A stretch of 37,140 bases of DNA from an uncultured Eubacteriales bacterium (GTDB lineage: Bacteria; Bacillota; Clostridia; Oscillospirales; Acutalibacteraceae), in the NCBI GenBank assembly GCA_949293815.1, contig CASFEZ010000024.1:1-37140 (forward strand), in the 5' to 3' direction. Made by a program: the position numbers and the translations under genes. Each line of letters begins with the position of its first letter. The stretch's first letter is position 1. The notes beneath the pieces were generated by a model. The model was not told the DNA's origin, searched no databases, and worked only from the letters and a program-made list of their open reading frames with translations. Shown here piece after piece: positions 23,002 through 30,563 of the stretch.

Positions 23002-25974
23002 ATGAAAAAGCCCATCAAAAAATGCTTCGCCATCCTGTTAGTCATCACCCTAACCCTAACCGCCGCCCCCCTGAGCGGCTTTGTTGGTTTGGGCGAGAAG
23101 AGTTTCCATGTTGCTAATGCTGTGACAGAATCTTATTCGTATCAAACCGGTGATATCATTGAATTCGGTTCTTATCCACAGGATGAAGTGACTGACGAAG
23201 CGACGATTTCAGCGTTGAATGTTTTGAATAAAGAATGGTATGCTTTTGGATATTATTCTGGTAATGGTGAAATTGGCTCTGCTGAACAGGGCAATTTGAT
23301 GCAATATTGCGATGTTTATTATAATAACAACAAATATCGCGGCGTATGTATCTCTCAATATCGTCCCAACAATACATTTCTTCCGTCTTCACCGGCATAT
23401 AGTGAACAAGATAATAATGGATATTCATTAAATACGGTATATTGGTTTGAGTTTTCTTCCTTGAAATGGAGGATTCTTGACCCTTCACAGGGGTTAATTC
23501 TTTCTGAATCCGTTATTGATGTTCAGGCGTATAGCAATCTGATTTACGATAAGATCACAAATAATATTGAGACTTTTTATAATGATAAGCAGTTCCAAAA
23601 TTATGCAAATGATTATAAAACAAGTAGTATACGAGAATGGCTAAATAATGATTTTTACAACACAGCGTTTAATGAATCAGAACAAAATCAGATTTCCGTT
23701 TCTACCTTAGACAATAATAGTTGGGATGGGGTTACATATCTTAGCACTGATGATAAAATATTCTTGCCTTCTTGGGCTGAAATGACAAATACTGATTATG
23801 GCTTTTTAGAAGACAGTCATTCTCAAGACGAGAATCGCTGTGCAAAAGGTACCGATTATGCTAAAATTCAAGGTTTGATATGTTTGTCATCTAATAATAA
23901 CGAAGAAAATACCTTTTGGCGGCTTCGCACACCAGGATGGAAAGCCAATCTATCTTGTTATATTGGCAGCGACGGAGTTTTAAGTGACTACAGTTGTAAT
24001 GTTCATTTTGTCGAATTTGGCATTCGCCCGGCGCTCCGGTTGAATTCATTTAATGGCACAAATGTTAAATCGGAGGGGTATTTCCAAATCTATTCTAACA
24101 ACGCCACAAACTCTGTCCCCGTTGGGGAGCAAATGACATTCTGGCTTCGTGAGTATTATAATGCTTCTATTGTAAATGATTTGGATTCCTGTGTGATTTC
24201 TTTCGCTCCGGAGGGAATTTATCAGGTCACGGGTACTTCCGTTCAGAATTTAGGCGAGAATAACGATGTATATTATGGCGTCACTGTACAGGCGGAAACT
24301 GCCGGATCTACATTAATGACCATCAGCGATCCTAACACCGGGGTTTACATCAGTGTAGCTTTGACCGCAACGGATGCTATGAATGTCTGGCGGTTCAATA
24401 CCGTTCCCGTGGACACAAAGTACGAAGAGGATGTCAATACCAATTTTTATAACTATAACCGTCTTTGCATTGCCAATTTTGATTACGAGCTTGTGAATGA
24501 ACAGCCGAGCGAAGGCGAGGCAAAATATCAGATTGCAATGGATGCTTACAATGCTAACTTCCATTATGCTGCGGTAGTTGCCTACGACAAAAATGGTGAA
24601 ATTTATGACACAGCACTCATTGCTCCGCATAAAGAGAACGAGACAACATTGATAGAGAATGCGGGAGAATTGCTTTATTTAATTGGCGATACCTATCATC
24701 TGATTCAGAATGAATATTATTATACCGGTTGGTCAATTTCCACATATACAAGAGCAGAGGTAGACGTACCCGAGGATGGTTATATTGTTATTACCAACAA
24801 TTCCAGTAATCCGGTCGTGTATACAGCAAATCTTGTTGATATAGCAATCAATTTTGCTTTTACAAGTGCAAAGGTTGTTTCCGGAATGGTTTCCTCCACA
24901 AATACCAGCGACGCTGTTTCAAGTATTATTCGAGAAATATTGGTTAAGGCAGCTGAGGAAGGCGGTTGGGGTTTTATCGAGGCATTTGTGCAAAATGCTT
25001 TGAAAACACTAATTACAACAGAGACAGTTCATATTCTTTTGGAGAATTTTAGTAATTATTTGAATGAAGTTGATATAGACTTTAGCGTAATTGTAGCGGA
25101 TACATTAAATGCAAAGTTTTTCCTGACTCTTCCGGAGACTATTCTGTATAATGTTATCCCTTTTGGGAGGGTAATCAGTTTGCTTTTCTCCTCTTTGGAT
25201 GTTGCAAATTTTACTTCAGAAGTAATTGCATATTGCAACAGTTTTGAAGCTCCTATGATTGTCATTTATCACCCCTTAAACGATGACAAAGCCTATGTAA
25301 CCAACGGGGTGAACGTGATTCCTGAAAATGGTGTAGAGGAAGGGTATGTGGCGCATTCGTTTATTGTGGGCGAAGATGATACGATTATTTTGAATGCCCA
25401 AACGGCGTTGGATGCGATTTCCAAGAATCGCGTCGTTTATGATGTCACTTTATACCAAGGCGGAACGGCAACGCAGCCAGATGGAAAAATCAAGGTGATG
25501 CTCCCGATTCCGGAAGAATTTGACCGCGATAGGTTGACCGTATATTGGGTAAAAGAGAACGGCGAGCTGCAAAGTATGCATTGCTATCTGGAAGGTGAGT
25601 ATATCTGTTTTGAAACCGATCATCTGAGTTATTATGCCATTCTTGAACTCAATGCGGATAGCCCGTCAGATATTGAACCTGCTACCTCTGAAACAGACTC
25701 GCCTGTTACTGACCCTTCTACGGAGCCTTCCACCGAGCCGCCGGTGACAGAACCGTCCGAGCCGGAATATGTGCTGGGCGATGTCAACGGCGATGGGCGG
25801 ATTACTTCCGCAGATGCGCGGCTGGCCTTGCGGGCGGCGGTCAGTCTGGAAACGCTTGATGCGGTGCAACTGCTTTCTGCCGATGCCAATGGGGACGGCA
25901 AGGTCACATCCGCCGATGCGCGGCTGATTCTCCGTGTTGCGGTAGGCTTGGATGCTTTTGAGAAGAAAGAATAA
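23002..25974 (+). CDS. Secreted DUF6273-type protein with C-terminal dockerin
   Basis: This 990-residue exported protein has a signal peptide at residues 1-40 (KKPIKK, then a hydrophobic core CFAILLVITLTLTAAP). The next region starts TGDIIEFGSYPQDEVTD and contains LKWRILDP and SSIREWLNNDFYNTAF, patterns of DUF6273 proteins that often occur as surface modules in gut Clostridia. The middle third (about 360-850) is unassigned and largely beta-rich. A Thr/Pro/Ser/Glu linker (about 890-922) leads to a type I dockerin with two calcium-binding repeats: GDVNGDGRITSADARLALR and ADANGDGKVTSADARLILR. The dockerin implies docking to a cohesin on a scaffold or cell-surface protein. No cohesin is encoded nearby. 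The ribosome site is AGAGGAGGA. The first two thirds are visibly more A+T-rich than flanking genes. Confidence 0.88.
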   Translation: MKKPIKKCFAILLVITLTLTAAPLSGFVGLGEKSFHVANAVTESYSYQTGDIIEFGSYPQDEVTDEATISALNVLNKEWYAFGYYSGNGEIGSAEQGNLMQYCDVYYNNNKYRGVCISQYRPNNTFLPSSPAYSEQDNNGYSLNTVYWFEFSSLKWRILDPSQGLILSESVIDVQAYSNLIYDKITNNIETFYNDKQFQNYANDYKTSSIREWLNNDFYNTAFNESEQNQISVSTLDNNSWDGVTYLSTDDKIFLPSWAEMTNTDYGFLEDSHSQDENRCAKGTDYAKIQGLICLSSNNNEENTFWRLRTPGWKANLSCYIGSDGVLSDYSCNVHFVEFGIRPALRLNSFNGTNVKSEGYFQIYSNNATNSVPVGEQMTFWLREYYNASIVNDLDSCVISFAPEGIYQVTGTSVQNLGENNDVYYGVTVQAETAGSTLMTISDPNTGVYISVALTATDAMNVWRFNTVPVDTKYEEDVNTNFYNYNRLCIANFDYELVNEQPSEGEAKYQIAMDAYNANFHYAAVVAYDKNGEIYDTALIAPHKENETTLIENAGELLYLIGDTYHLIQNEYYYTGWSISTYTRAEVDVPEDGYIVITNNSSNPVVYTANLVDIAINFAFTSAKVVSGMVSSTNTSDAVSSIIREILVKAAEEGGWGFIEAFVQNALKTLITTETVHILLENFSNYLNEVDIDFSVIVADTLNAKFFLTLPETILYNVIPFGRVISLLFSSLDVANFTSEVIAYCNSFEAPMIVIYHPLNDDKAYVTNGVNVIPENGVEEGYVAHSFIVGEDDTIILNAQTALDAISKNRVVYDVTLYQGGTATQPDGKIKVMLPIPEEFDRDRLTVYWVKENGELQSMHCYLEGEYICFETDHLSYYAILELNADSPSDIEPATSETDSPVTDPSTEPSTEPPVTEPSEPEYVLGDVNGDGRITSADARLALRAAVSLETLDAVQLLSADANGDGKVTSADARLILRVAVGLDAFEKKE

Positions 25975-26037
25975 CCTTTTTCTTATGCGTTCATGCCAGC
26001 TTCGGCAGGTCATTTCGCATACAGCATAAATTGAAAA

Positions 26038-26087
26038 AGACAGTGCGTGATGCTCGGTTCAGAAAAGCCGATTGTCACGCACTGTCT
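26038..26087. terminator. Shared terminator between convergent genes
   Basis: A perfect 13-bp stem (26038-26050 with 26075-26087, arm AGACAGTGCGTGA) contains an inner CGGTT/AGCCG stem. On the minus strand it is followed by a T-run (complement of GAAAAAG), ending the ceramidase-like transcript. On the plus strand it can stop the dockerin gene. A second small nested hairpin lies at 25984-26021. Confidence 0.88.
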
Positions 26088-26157
26088 TCCTATTTGCACA
26101 AGCGATTGGCAGCATGAAGGCGAACCTTGCGAATGTTCACGCTCCGCGCGCCAATCT

Positions 26158-27741
26158 TTAATCCGCCTGATATTGAATGGATTTCAGGAGCGAGGTGAAC
26201 TCTTTGACGATTTTGGAGGCGGTGTGTTTGCCGGTGGAAACGCTTTCTTCATAGTGCAGGGGAGCGATGATGGAGCCAAAGTCGTTGTCGGGGATGATGT
26301 AGCCAATCTCATCGTTGCAAAGCCCTATAACCACAAGCCGGCTCCCGGCGGTTTCCTCCAGCGGCGCATAGCGCCAGCTGCTGCCGTCATAGCTCTCCTC
26401 TGCCGTCAGGCACCCGCCGCGAATGATTTCCGGCGCGACCTCGCCCGGCAGCATGGCGATTTTGATATCGCCGAGCTCGGCATAGCCCAGCTCGCTGACA
26501 ATGAGCAGCTTGCCGCCCTCGCCGCCTGTCAGTACATCGTTGTCAATAACCTGTATTTTTGCCAAAAGGTCAAAAATTTTATTGGAAATCGTCACCAGTA
26601 TCCGTTTGCCGGTGATGTTCAGCAGAGGTTCCACCGGCTGCATTTCTGCTTCCAGACAGAACCGCCCGATGGCTCTGCCGTATTCCTGAATGCTCTCGGC
26701 GCGGGAAAGCCCATCCGGCACATTGCCCGCCCGTTCGGTGGCAATGGCCAGCTGTGCGCCCTGGAAAAACAGGGCGTTTTCGCCCCTCTTCTCCCATTCC
26801 TCACAGATATAGTACGGATAGTCTGCGCTGATGATTTTATTGCTGCCGCCGAACTGGGTCGGATGCGCCGCCATGATGATGGCGCGGGTCGGCGCGGATC
26901 CGTCATCCGGCGTAAACAGCAGGGTGTTGATTTCCGTCATCATCACTTCCGGCGGACGCTTATCCCGCACGAACCGGCTGCCGTCCTGTATGCCATGCTG
27001 AAGCTGACCGGGTTTCATATTTTCTACAGCCGTGCGTATCACCCGACACGCAGCCTGTTTGAGGTTTTCCATAAACGACTCGTTCCTGCCGGAAACAAAG
27101 TCGGTTTCCTCCCGTTTTACCTTGCCGGGATTCACCTTGAGCGCGGTGGTCAACTCGCCCCAGACGCCCATGGTGTCAATACAGGAATGGGAGTGGGTGG
27201 CGCTGATATTGATGCTGACAATATTTTTTTCCTTGCAATCGTCCAAAAGCCGGGTGCGAATCTCATTGATGTCATGGTTGGAAATCCCCACGCAGTCGAT
27301 CACGGCAAAGACGGCAATGCCCCGACCGCTTCCGTCCGACAGAGCGACGCAGCGAATCATCTGGTCATCCAGCACCCCCTCGGCTACATTGGGCGGAAAG
27401 GCCAGATAGCCGCCGATATAGTATTTGTCGGCGCTGATGTCATCGGGCAAAAGGCTTTCTTTGGCAAAGCCTAAGTGCCAGCGGGCATTCGCCGCAGCCT
27501 TTTTCAGAAATGGTCCGGTGCCCGGCAGCAGCAAATCGGGCGAAAAGTCCAGAACATCGCCCGTTTCGCCGTCCGGCAGTACCGCGCCGATGACACTGCA
27601 AAGCCCATTTGCGGCGCCGTTTGCGGTATCGTATAAAAACCGCTTGCCTGCCGGCTCTTTCAATTTCTTTTGAATGTACGGCGCAGCGGCAGCCGCCGCG
27701 CCCACTGCAAGACCAAACTTCACAAAGTTTTTCAATTTCAT
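26158..27741 (-). CDS. Neutral/alkaline ceramidase-like membrane-anchored hydrolase
   Basis: This 527-residue protein resembles the N-terminal catalytic region of neutral/alkaline (non-lysosomal) ceramidases. Those are zinc amidases that split ceramide into sphingosine and fatty acid. A lysine-flanked hydrophobic segment (about 7-22) suggests a membrane anchor or signal. The YYIGGYLAFPPNVAEGVLD stretch and INISATHSHSCIDTMG (His183 and His185, the likely zinc ligands) match the family. FFQGAQLAIATERAG and a conserved MLPGEVAPE segment follow. Many bacterial members of this family have unknown substrates, so ceramide is not assured. AGAGGGA precedes the ATG, 3 bp after the stop of the upstream glycosidase-like gene, so the two are co-transcribed. 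Confidence 0.82.
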   Translation of the reverse strand: MKLKNFVKFGLAVGAAAAAAPYIQKKLKEPAGKRFLYDTANGAANGLCSVIGAVLPDGETGDVLDFSPDLLLPGTGPFLKKAAANARWHLGFAKESLLPDDISADKYYIGGYLAFPPNVAEGVLDDQMIRCVALSDGSGRGIAVFAVIDCVGISNHDINEIRTRLLDDCKEKNIVSINISATHSHSCIDTMGVWGELTTALKVNPGKVKREETDFVSGRNESFMENLKQAACRVIRTAVENMKPGQLQHGIQDGSRFVRDKRPPEVMMTEINTLLFTPDDGSAPTRAIIMAAHPTQFGGSNKIISADYPYYICEEWEKRGENALFFQGAQLAIATERAGNVPDGLSRAESIQEYGRAIGRFCLEAEMQPVEPLLNITGKRILVTISNKIFDLLAKIQVIDNDVLTGGEGGKLLIVSELGYAELGDIKIAMLPGEVAPEIIRGGCLTAEESYDGSSWRYAPLEETAGSRLVVIGLCNDEIGYIIPDNDFGSIIAPLHYEESVSTGKHTASKIVKEFTSLLKSIQYQAD

Positions 27742-27744
27742 ATG

Positions 27745-29964
27745 TTATCCCTCTTTTTTGGTAATCAATATTTCCGAAAACATCACGCCCATGGTTGGCT
27801 CGCGAAGCTCCAGAACGCCGCAGCCGTTTTGCAAAAGCCGTTTCGGCAGCGTATAAACCGCACTGACAAAGCCATGGGTTAAATAATGCCTGTCATACGC
27901 CGCATCCGCCTGCCCGAATTGGGCGCCGCAGTAGATGGTTTTCCCGTTAAAAATGACCTGATGCTTTGTCACATCGTCTTTTCTTTGGTCGAGATACACC
28001 ACACGGATTTGATAGTCGCAGTCCGCCATAAGACCGCTGACCTTGCAGCGGAAAGAAAAATTATCATAGACATTGAGGATGCTCATCGGTGCGTTTCCGT
28101 CATTGACGGACGGATTGTCGCCCCGGAAATTCAAATATACATATCCGTCCTGCTTCTCGCCGGTTTCGGCAAGTCCATGCAGGGCAACCGAGTAATAAAA
28201 CTCGTCTTTGCGGGGTTTTGTACGGTCACATACGGACTGCATAAATAAAAGGCGCTTTTCTTTCGGCAAGGCTTCGGCAAAGAGAAAGCGGTTCGCAAGA
28301 TACGCCCGGTCGGTGACGGGCAGGTCGATTGTCTCAAGCGTTGCGCCGCGCTCCCAGGAGTCGCAGCCGTACCGCTTCACATCCAGCTGATAGCCAATCT
28401 TTTCAAATAAAAAGGCGGCATATTCCTCTATTTTTTCCCGCAGGTTCTGATATTCGTCGGGCAGCGGCTCCGACAAAACTTGACGGCTTTTTTCATATTC
28501 GCCCTGCGCCAATGCTTTTTTCGCACGGCGAACCAGTGCAAGCTCAAAGCGGCGGCGCAGCTGCAATAGCCGGTCGCAGCTGGCGCGGAACAGGTGCATT
28601 ACATAGCGCCAGTTTTGGTATAGCTTGGGATTCTCTTCCCCCGCCGCCAGCCATTTTTGTAAGGTGCTTTCCACACAAGCGCTTTGCGCCGGGTCGGTGT
28701 TCCAGTTCTCCTCCAAACCGAAGATGGCATCGGTCAGAAGCTCGGTATTGCTGCCGGGGAAGAACAGCCGCACATAATCCATCACCGAAACACGCAAATC
28801 CGTCTCACCGAAATAGTCCATATCCGACCAAATCATCTTGTTGAGATCATCGTTGACCCCTTCGGAATAGCTGACGCTGCCGGCAAGATACCCCCGGGTC
28901 AGGCGGTGGATGCGGCGGTACTCCTTTGGGCGTGGGTTGACGCACTCCCGGCTCTCGCCGATGGTCCAGGCAAAATGCCAGTCGTCCCGGTCGAAATGCA
29001 CCGGATACTCGCACCGCACATTGTGCGTAATATCCGGATAAAGGCGAATCGGATACCGCCCATTAAGGCGCATGCGCAGCTCGTCCAAATCCATGGCGCG
29101 GTTCGGTCCCAAAATCACGCCGTCAATCTCCTGCGGCTGTTTTTCCATCTCCCGTATAAAGGTTTCCCCCCAGTGCGGGTACTGATGGGGCGCCTGCGCC
29201 GACGGCCATAGTTCGGCATTCGGATGATATTGCTTGAGCAAAGGGGAAATGGCTTTGACCCGGTGAATAAATTCGTCCGCATCAAAATCCCCCGGATCGC
29301 CGCCCGGCGGGAACAGGGCATCGATACGCGGCGTTGCCTGAAAAACAGCCTGACGGTTTTTCAGGGCTTCTTCCAGGGTATCTTCGGCATTCGGGTACCA
29401 GAGGGAAACATCCAAATCCCATTTGTCCGCAAGAGCCGATGCCATGGCGCACATCTCTTCGGAGCTGTATTGCATCAATTTGTTGCGCCGTCCGTTGCCC
29501 TCGGAGGGAATATGTTCCACTGTATTGACGCCGAAAAACATCAAATCCTTATAATACCGCTCGTAATCATCCAAATCCCAGGCGTCGTAAGCGTTAGGCG
29601 TGGTGCGGTAACCGAGCTGATGGCCGCGAATTTTCATATATGGCTCGTAAAAGCCGGTAATATCTTCCACTAAAAAAATGCTGCCGTCGCGGTATTCGGT
29701 TCGGCGCAGAAAAAGCCCAATGGCAAAGACAAGCCCGCGCAGTCCTTTTGCCGAAAAAATCAGCCGCGAACCGTCCGATGTTATTCGATAGGCGTCTTTG
29801 CCGGTGATAGCGCTGTCGCACAGCAGCTGAATATCTCCGCTTTCAGCCAGCGCCGGCGCTTCAGGTATACGCGCGGCCATCTCATCGCGCAGCAAGACCG
29901 CGGCGCGGAAAGCCGCCGCGTCTGCAAAATCGCAGCCAATTTGCGTTAGTTGGAATTGCCTCAT
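27745..29964 (-). CDS. Putative glycoside hydrolase, family not assigned
   Basis: This 739-residue protein is not confidently placed in a known family. The first 130 residues look like the alpha/beta domain preceding GH20, GH67 and GH84 catalytic barrels (AYRITSDGSRLIFSAKGLRG, then FAIGLFLRR). The next section begins YMKIRGHQLGYRTTPNAYD and continues YYKDLMFFGVNTVEHIP, as in a TIM-barrel glycosidase. Acidic motifs DVSLWYPNAED, GVILGPNRAMDLDEL and YSEGVNDDLNKMIWSD are candidates for catalytic or substrate residues. The C-terminal 200 residues appear to be a beta-sandwich. No signal peptide is seen. ATG 29964 has GGGGGTG seven bases upstream. In-frame ATGs at 29979 and 30024 are less supported. 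It is the promoter-proximal gene of a pair with the ceramidase-like gene. Confidence 0.75.
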   Translation of the reverse strand: MRQFQLTQIGCDFADAAAFRAAVLLRDEMAARIPEAPALAESGDIQLLCDSAITGKDAYRITSDGSRLIFSAKGLRGLVFAIGLFLRRTEYRDGSIFLVEDITGFYEPYMKIRGHQLGYRTTPNAYDAWDLDDYERYYKDLMFFGVNTVEHIPSEGNGRRNKLMQYSSEEMCAMASALADKWDLDVSLWYPNAEDTLEEALKNRQAVFQATPRIDALFPPGGDPGDFDADEFIHRVKAISPLLKQYHPNAELWPSAQAPHQYPHWGETFIREMEKQPQEIDGVILGPNRAMDLDELRMRLNGRYPIRLYPDITHNVRCEYPVHFDRDDWHFAWTIGESRECVNPRPKEYRRIHRLTRGYLAGSVSYSEGVNDDLNKMIWSDMDYFGETDLRVSVMDYVRLFFPGSNTELLTDAIFGLEENWNTDPAQSACVESTLQKWLAAGEENPKLYQNWRYVMHLFRASCDRLLQLRRRFELALVRRAKKALAQGEYEKSRQVLSEPLPDEYQNLREKIEEYAAFLFEKIGYQLDVKRYGCDSWERGATLETIDLPVTDRAYLANRFLFAEALPKEKRLLFMQSVCDRTKPRKDEFYYSVALHGLAETGEKQDGYVYLNFRGDNPSVNDGNAPMSILNVYDNFSFRCKVSGLMADCDYQIRVVYLDQRKDDVTKHQVIFNGKTIYCGAQFGQADAAYDRHYLTHGFVSAVYTLPKRLLQNGCGVLELREPTMGVMFSEILITKKEG

Positions 29965-29988
29965 CCAAAACACCCCCATATACAAATA

Positions 29989-30017
29989 ATAGTAACATAT
30001 CATACAGTTCTTCGCAA
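29989..30017 (-). promoter_or_regulatory. Promoter of the glycosidase-like/ceramidase-like pair
   Basis: On the minus strand there is TTGCGA (30012-30017), a 17-bp spacer and TACTAT (29989-29994), 24 bp before the ATG at 29964. Its position excludes starts further upstream. Confidence 0.65.
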
Positions 30018-30146
30018 GCCCCATACGGTTTTTTGTGGGAATTATCCTGTTTTTATGCTTGCCGAATAATGCAGGCGGTGAAAAGAAGAAATGTCATCTT
30101 CTCTTGTTATCCGTATTGCAAAATTATGAATTTTTCCATATTTCTA

Positions 30147-30174
30147 TTGACTACATCCGGGGAAAGAGTATAAT
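30147..30174 (+). promoter_or_regulatory. Promoter of the 43-codon gene
   Basis: TTGACT (30147-30152), a 16-bp spacer and a perfect TATAAT (30169-30174) place the transcript start about 25 bp before the ATG at 30208. Confidence 0.82.
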
Positions 30175-30207
30175 TTAACTATAAAATAAAAGTAGGAGGA
30201 TTTTACC

Positions 30208-30339
30208 ATGGATGTTACCACGACCACGGCTGCTCAGGACGATATCATTGTTAACGACTTTTTTGAGTTGAAATGGGCGGTTCTGTTTCAGCTTTTTGAC
30301 AAGATTCTGAAATTCTTCCAGACTATTTTTGGCTTTTAA
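30208..30339 (+). CDS. Small hydrophobic/amphipathic peptide, unknown function
   Basis: This 43-codon reading frame has an ATG preceded by AGGAGGA (30194-30200), seven bases away. A near-consensus promoter lies upstream and an intrinsic terminator downstream, so it forms a complete stand-alone gene. The peptide starts with a Thr/Ala/Asp-rich stretch (DVTTTTAAQDD). From residue 17 it becomes a bulky hydrophobic/amphipathic helix (FFELKWAVLFQLFDKILKFF, then QTIFGF) with Lys, Glu and Asp spaced along one side. No signal peptide or cysteine is present. It could be a membrane-associated regulatory peptide, a toxin-like or modulin-like peptide, or a partner of a neighbouring enzyme. I do not recognise the family. 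Confidence 0.72.
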   Translation: MDVTTTTAAQDDIIVNDFFELKWAVLFQLFDKILKFFQTIFGF

Positions 30340-30396
30340 TGGTCGGTCGGGTTCGGCTTCTTGCAGATTTATTGGACTGATAATTGTATAGCTTTG

Positions 30397-30429
30397 AAAA
30401 CGGGTGAGGTGGTTCTTGCCCGTTTTTTT
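30397..30429 (+). terminator. Terminator of the 43-codon gene
   Basis: The 8-bp stem AAAACGGG/CCCGTTTT (30397-30404 with 30419-30426) has a 14-nt loop and continues into a seven-T run, 57 bp after the small gene's stop. Confidence 0.82.
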
Positions 30430-30492
30430 CTGTATGCAAATCAAAACGAAATGTTGTTTTAGGCAGAAAAAACAGAAATTTTCGTTGTGCTC

Positions 30493-30521
30493 TTTACAAA
30501 GAAAGCAAATGCTGTTAAAAT
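30493..30521 (+). promoter_or_regulatory. Promoter of the oligo-1,6-glucosidase operon
   Basis: TTTACA (30493-30498), a 17-bp spacer and TAAAAT (30516-30521) lie about 43 bp before the ATG. I saw no convincing catabolite-response (cre) site. Confidence 0.75.
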
Positions 30522-30563
30522 AGTTAAATAATACAGTATTTATCTTTTGTGGAGGGTGTATGT

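Noticed and set aside
26047-27474. A 475-codon plus-strand frame opposite the ceramidase-like gene
   Set aside because: The minus strand carries the ATHSHS zinc motif and coherent homology. The plus-strand frame starts inside the shared terminator hairpin and has no recognisable domain.
30175-30444. A minus-strand frame of 89 codons over the small-peptide gene
   Set aside because: The plus strand has promoter, ribosome site and terminator in register with the 43-codon ORF, and the minus strand has none of these.
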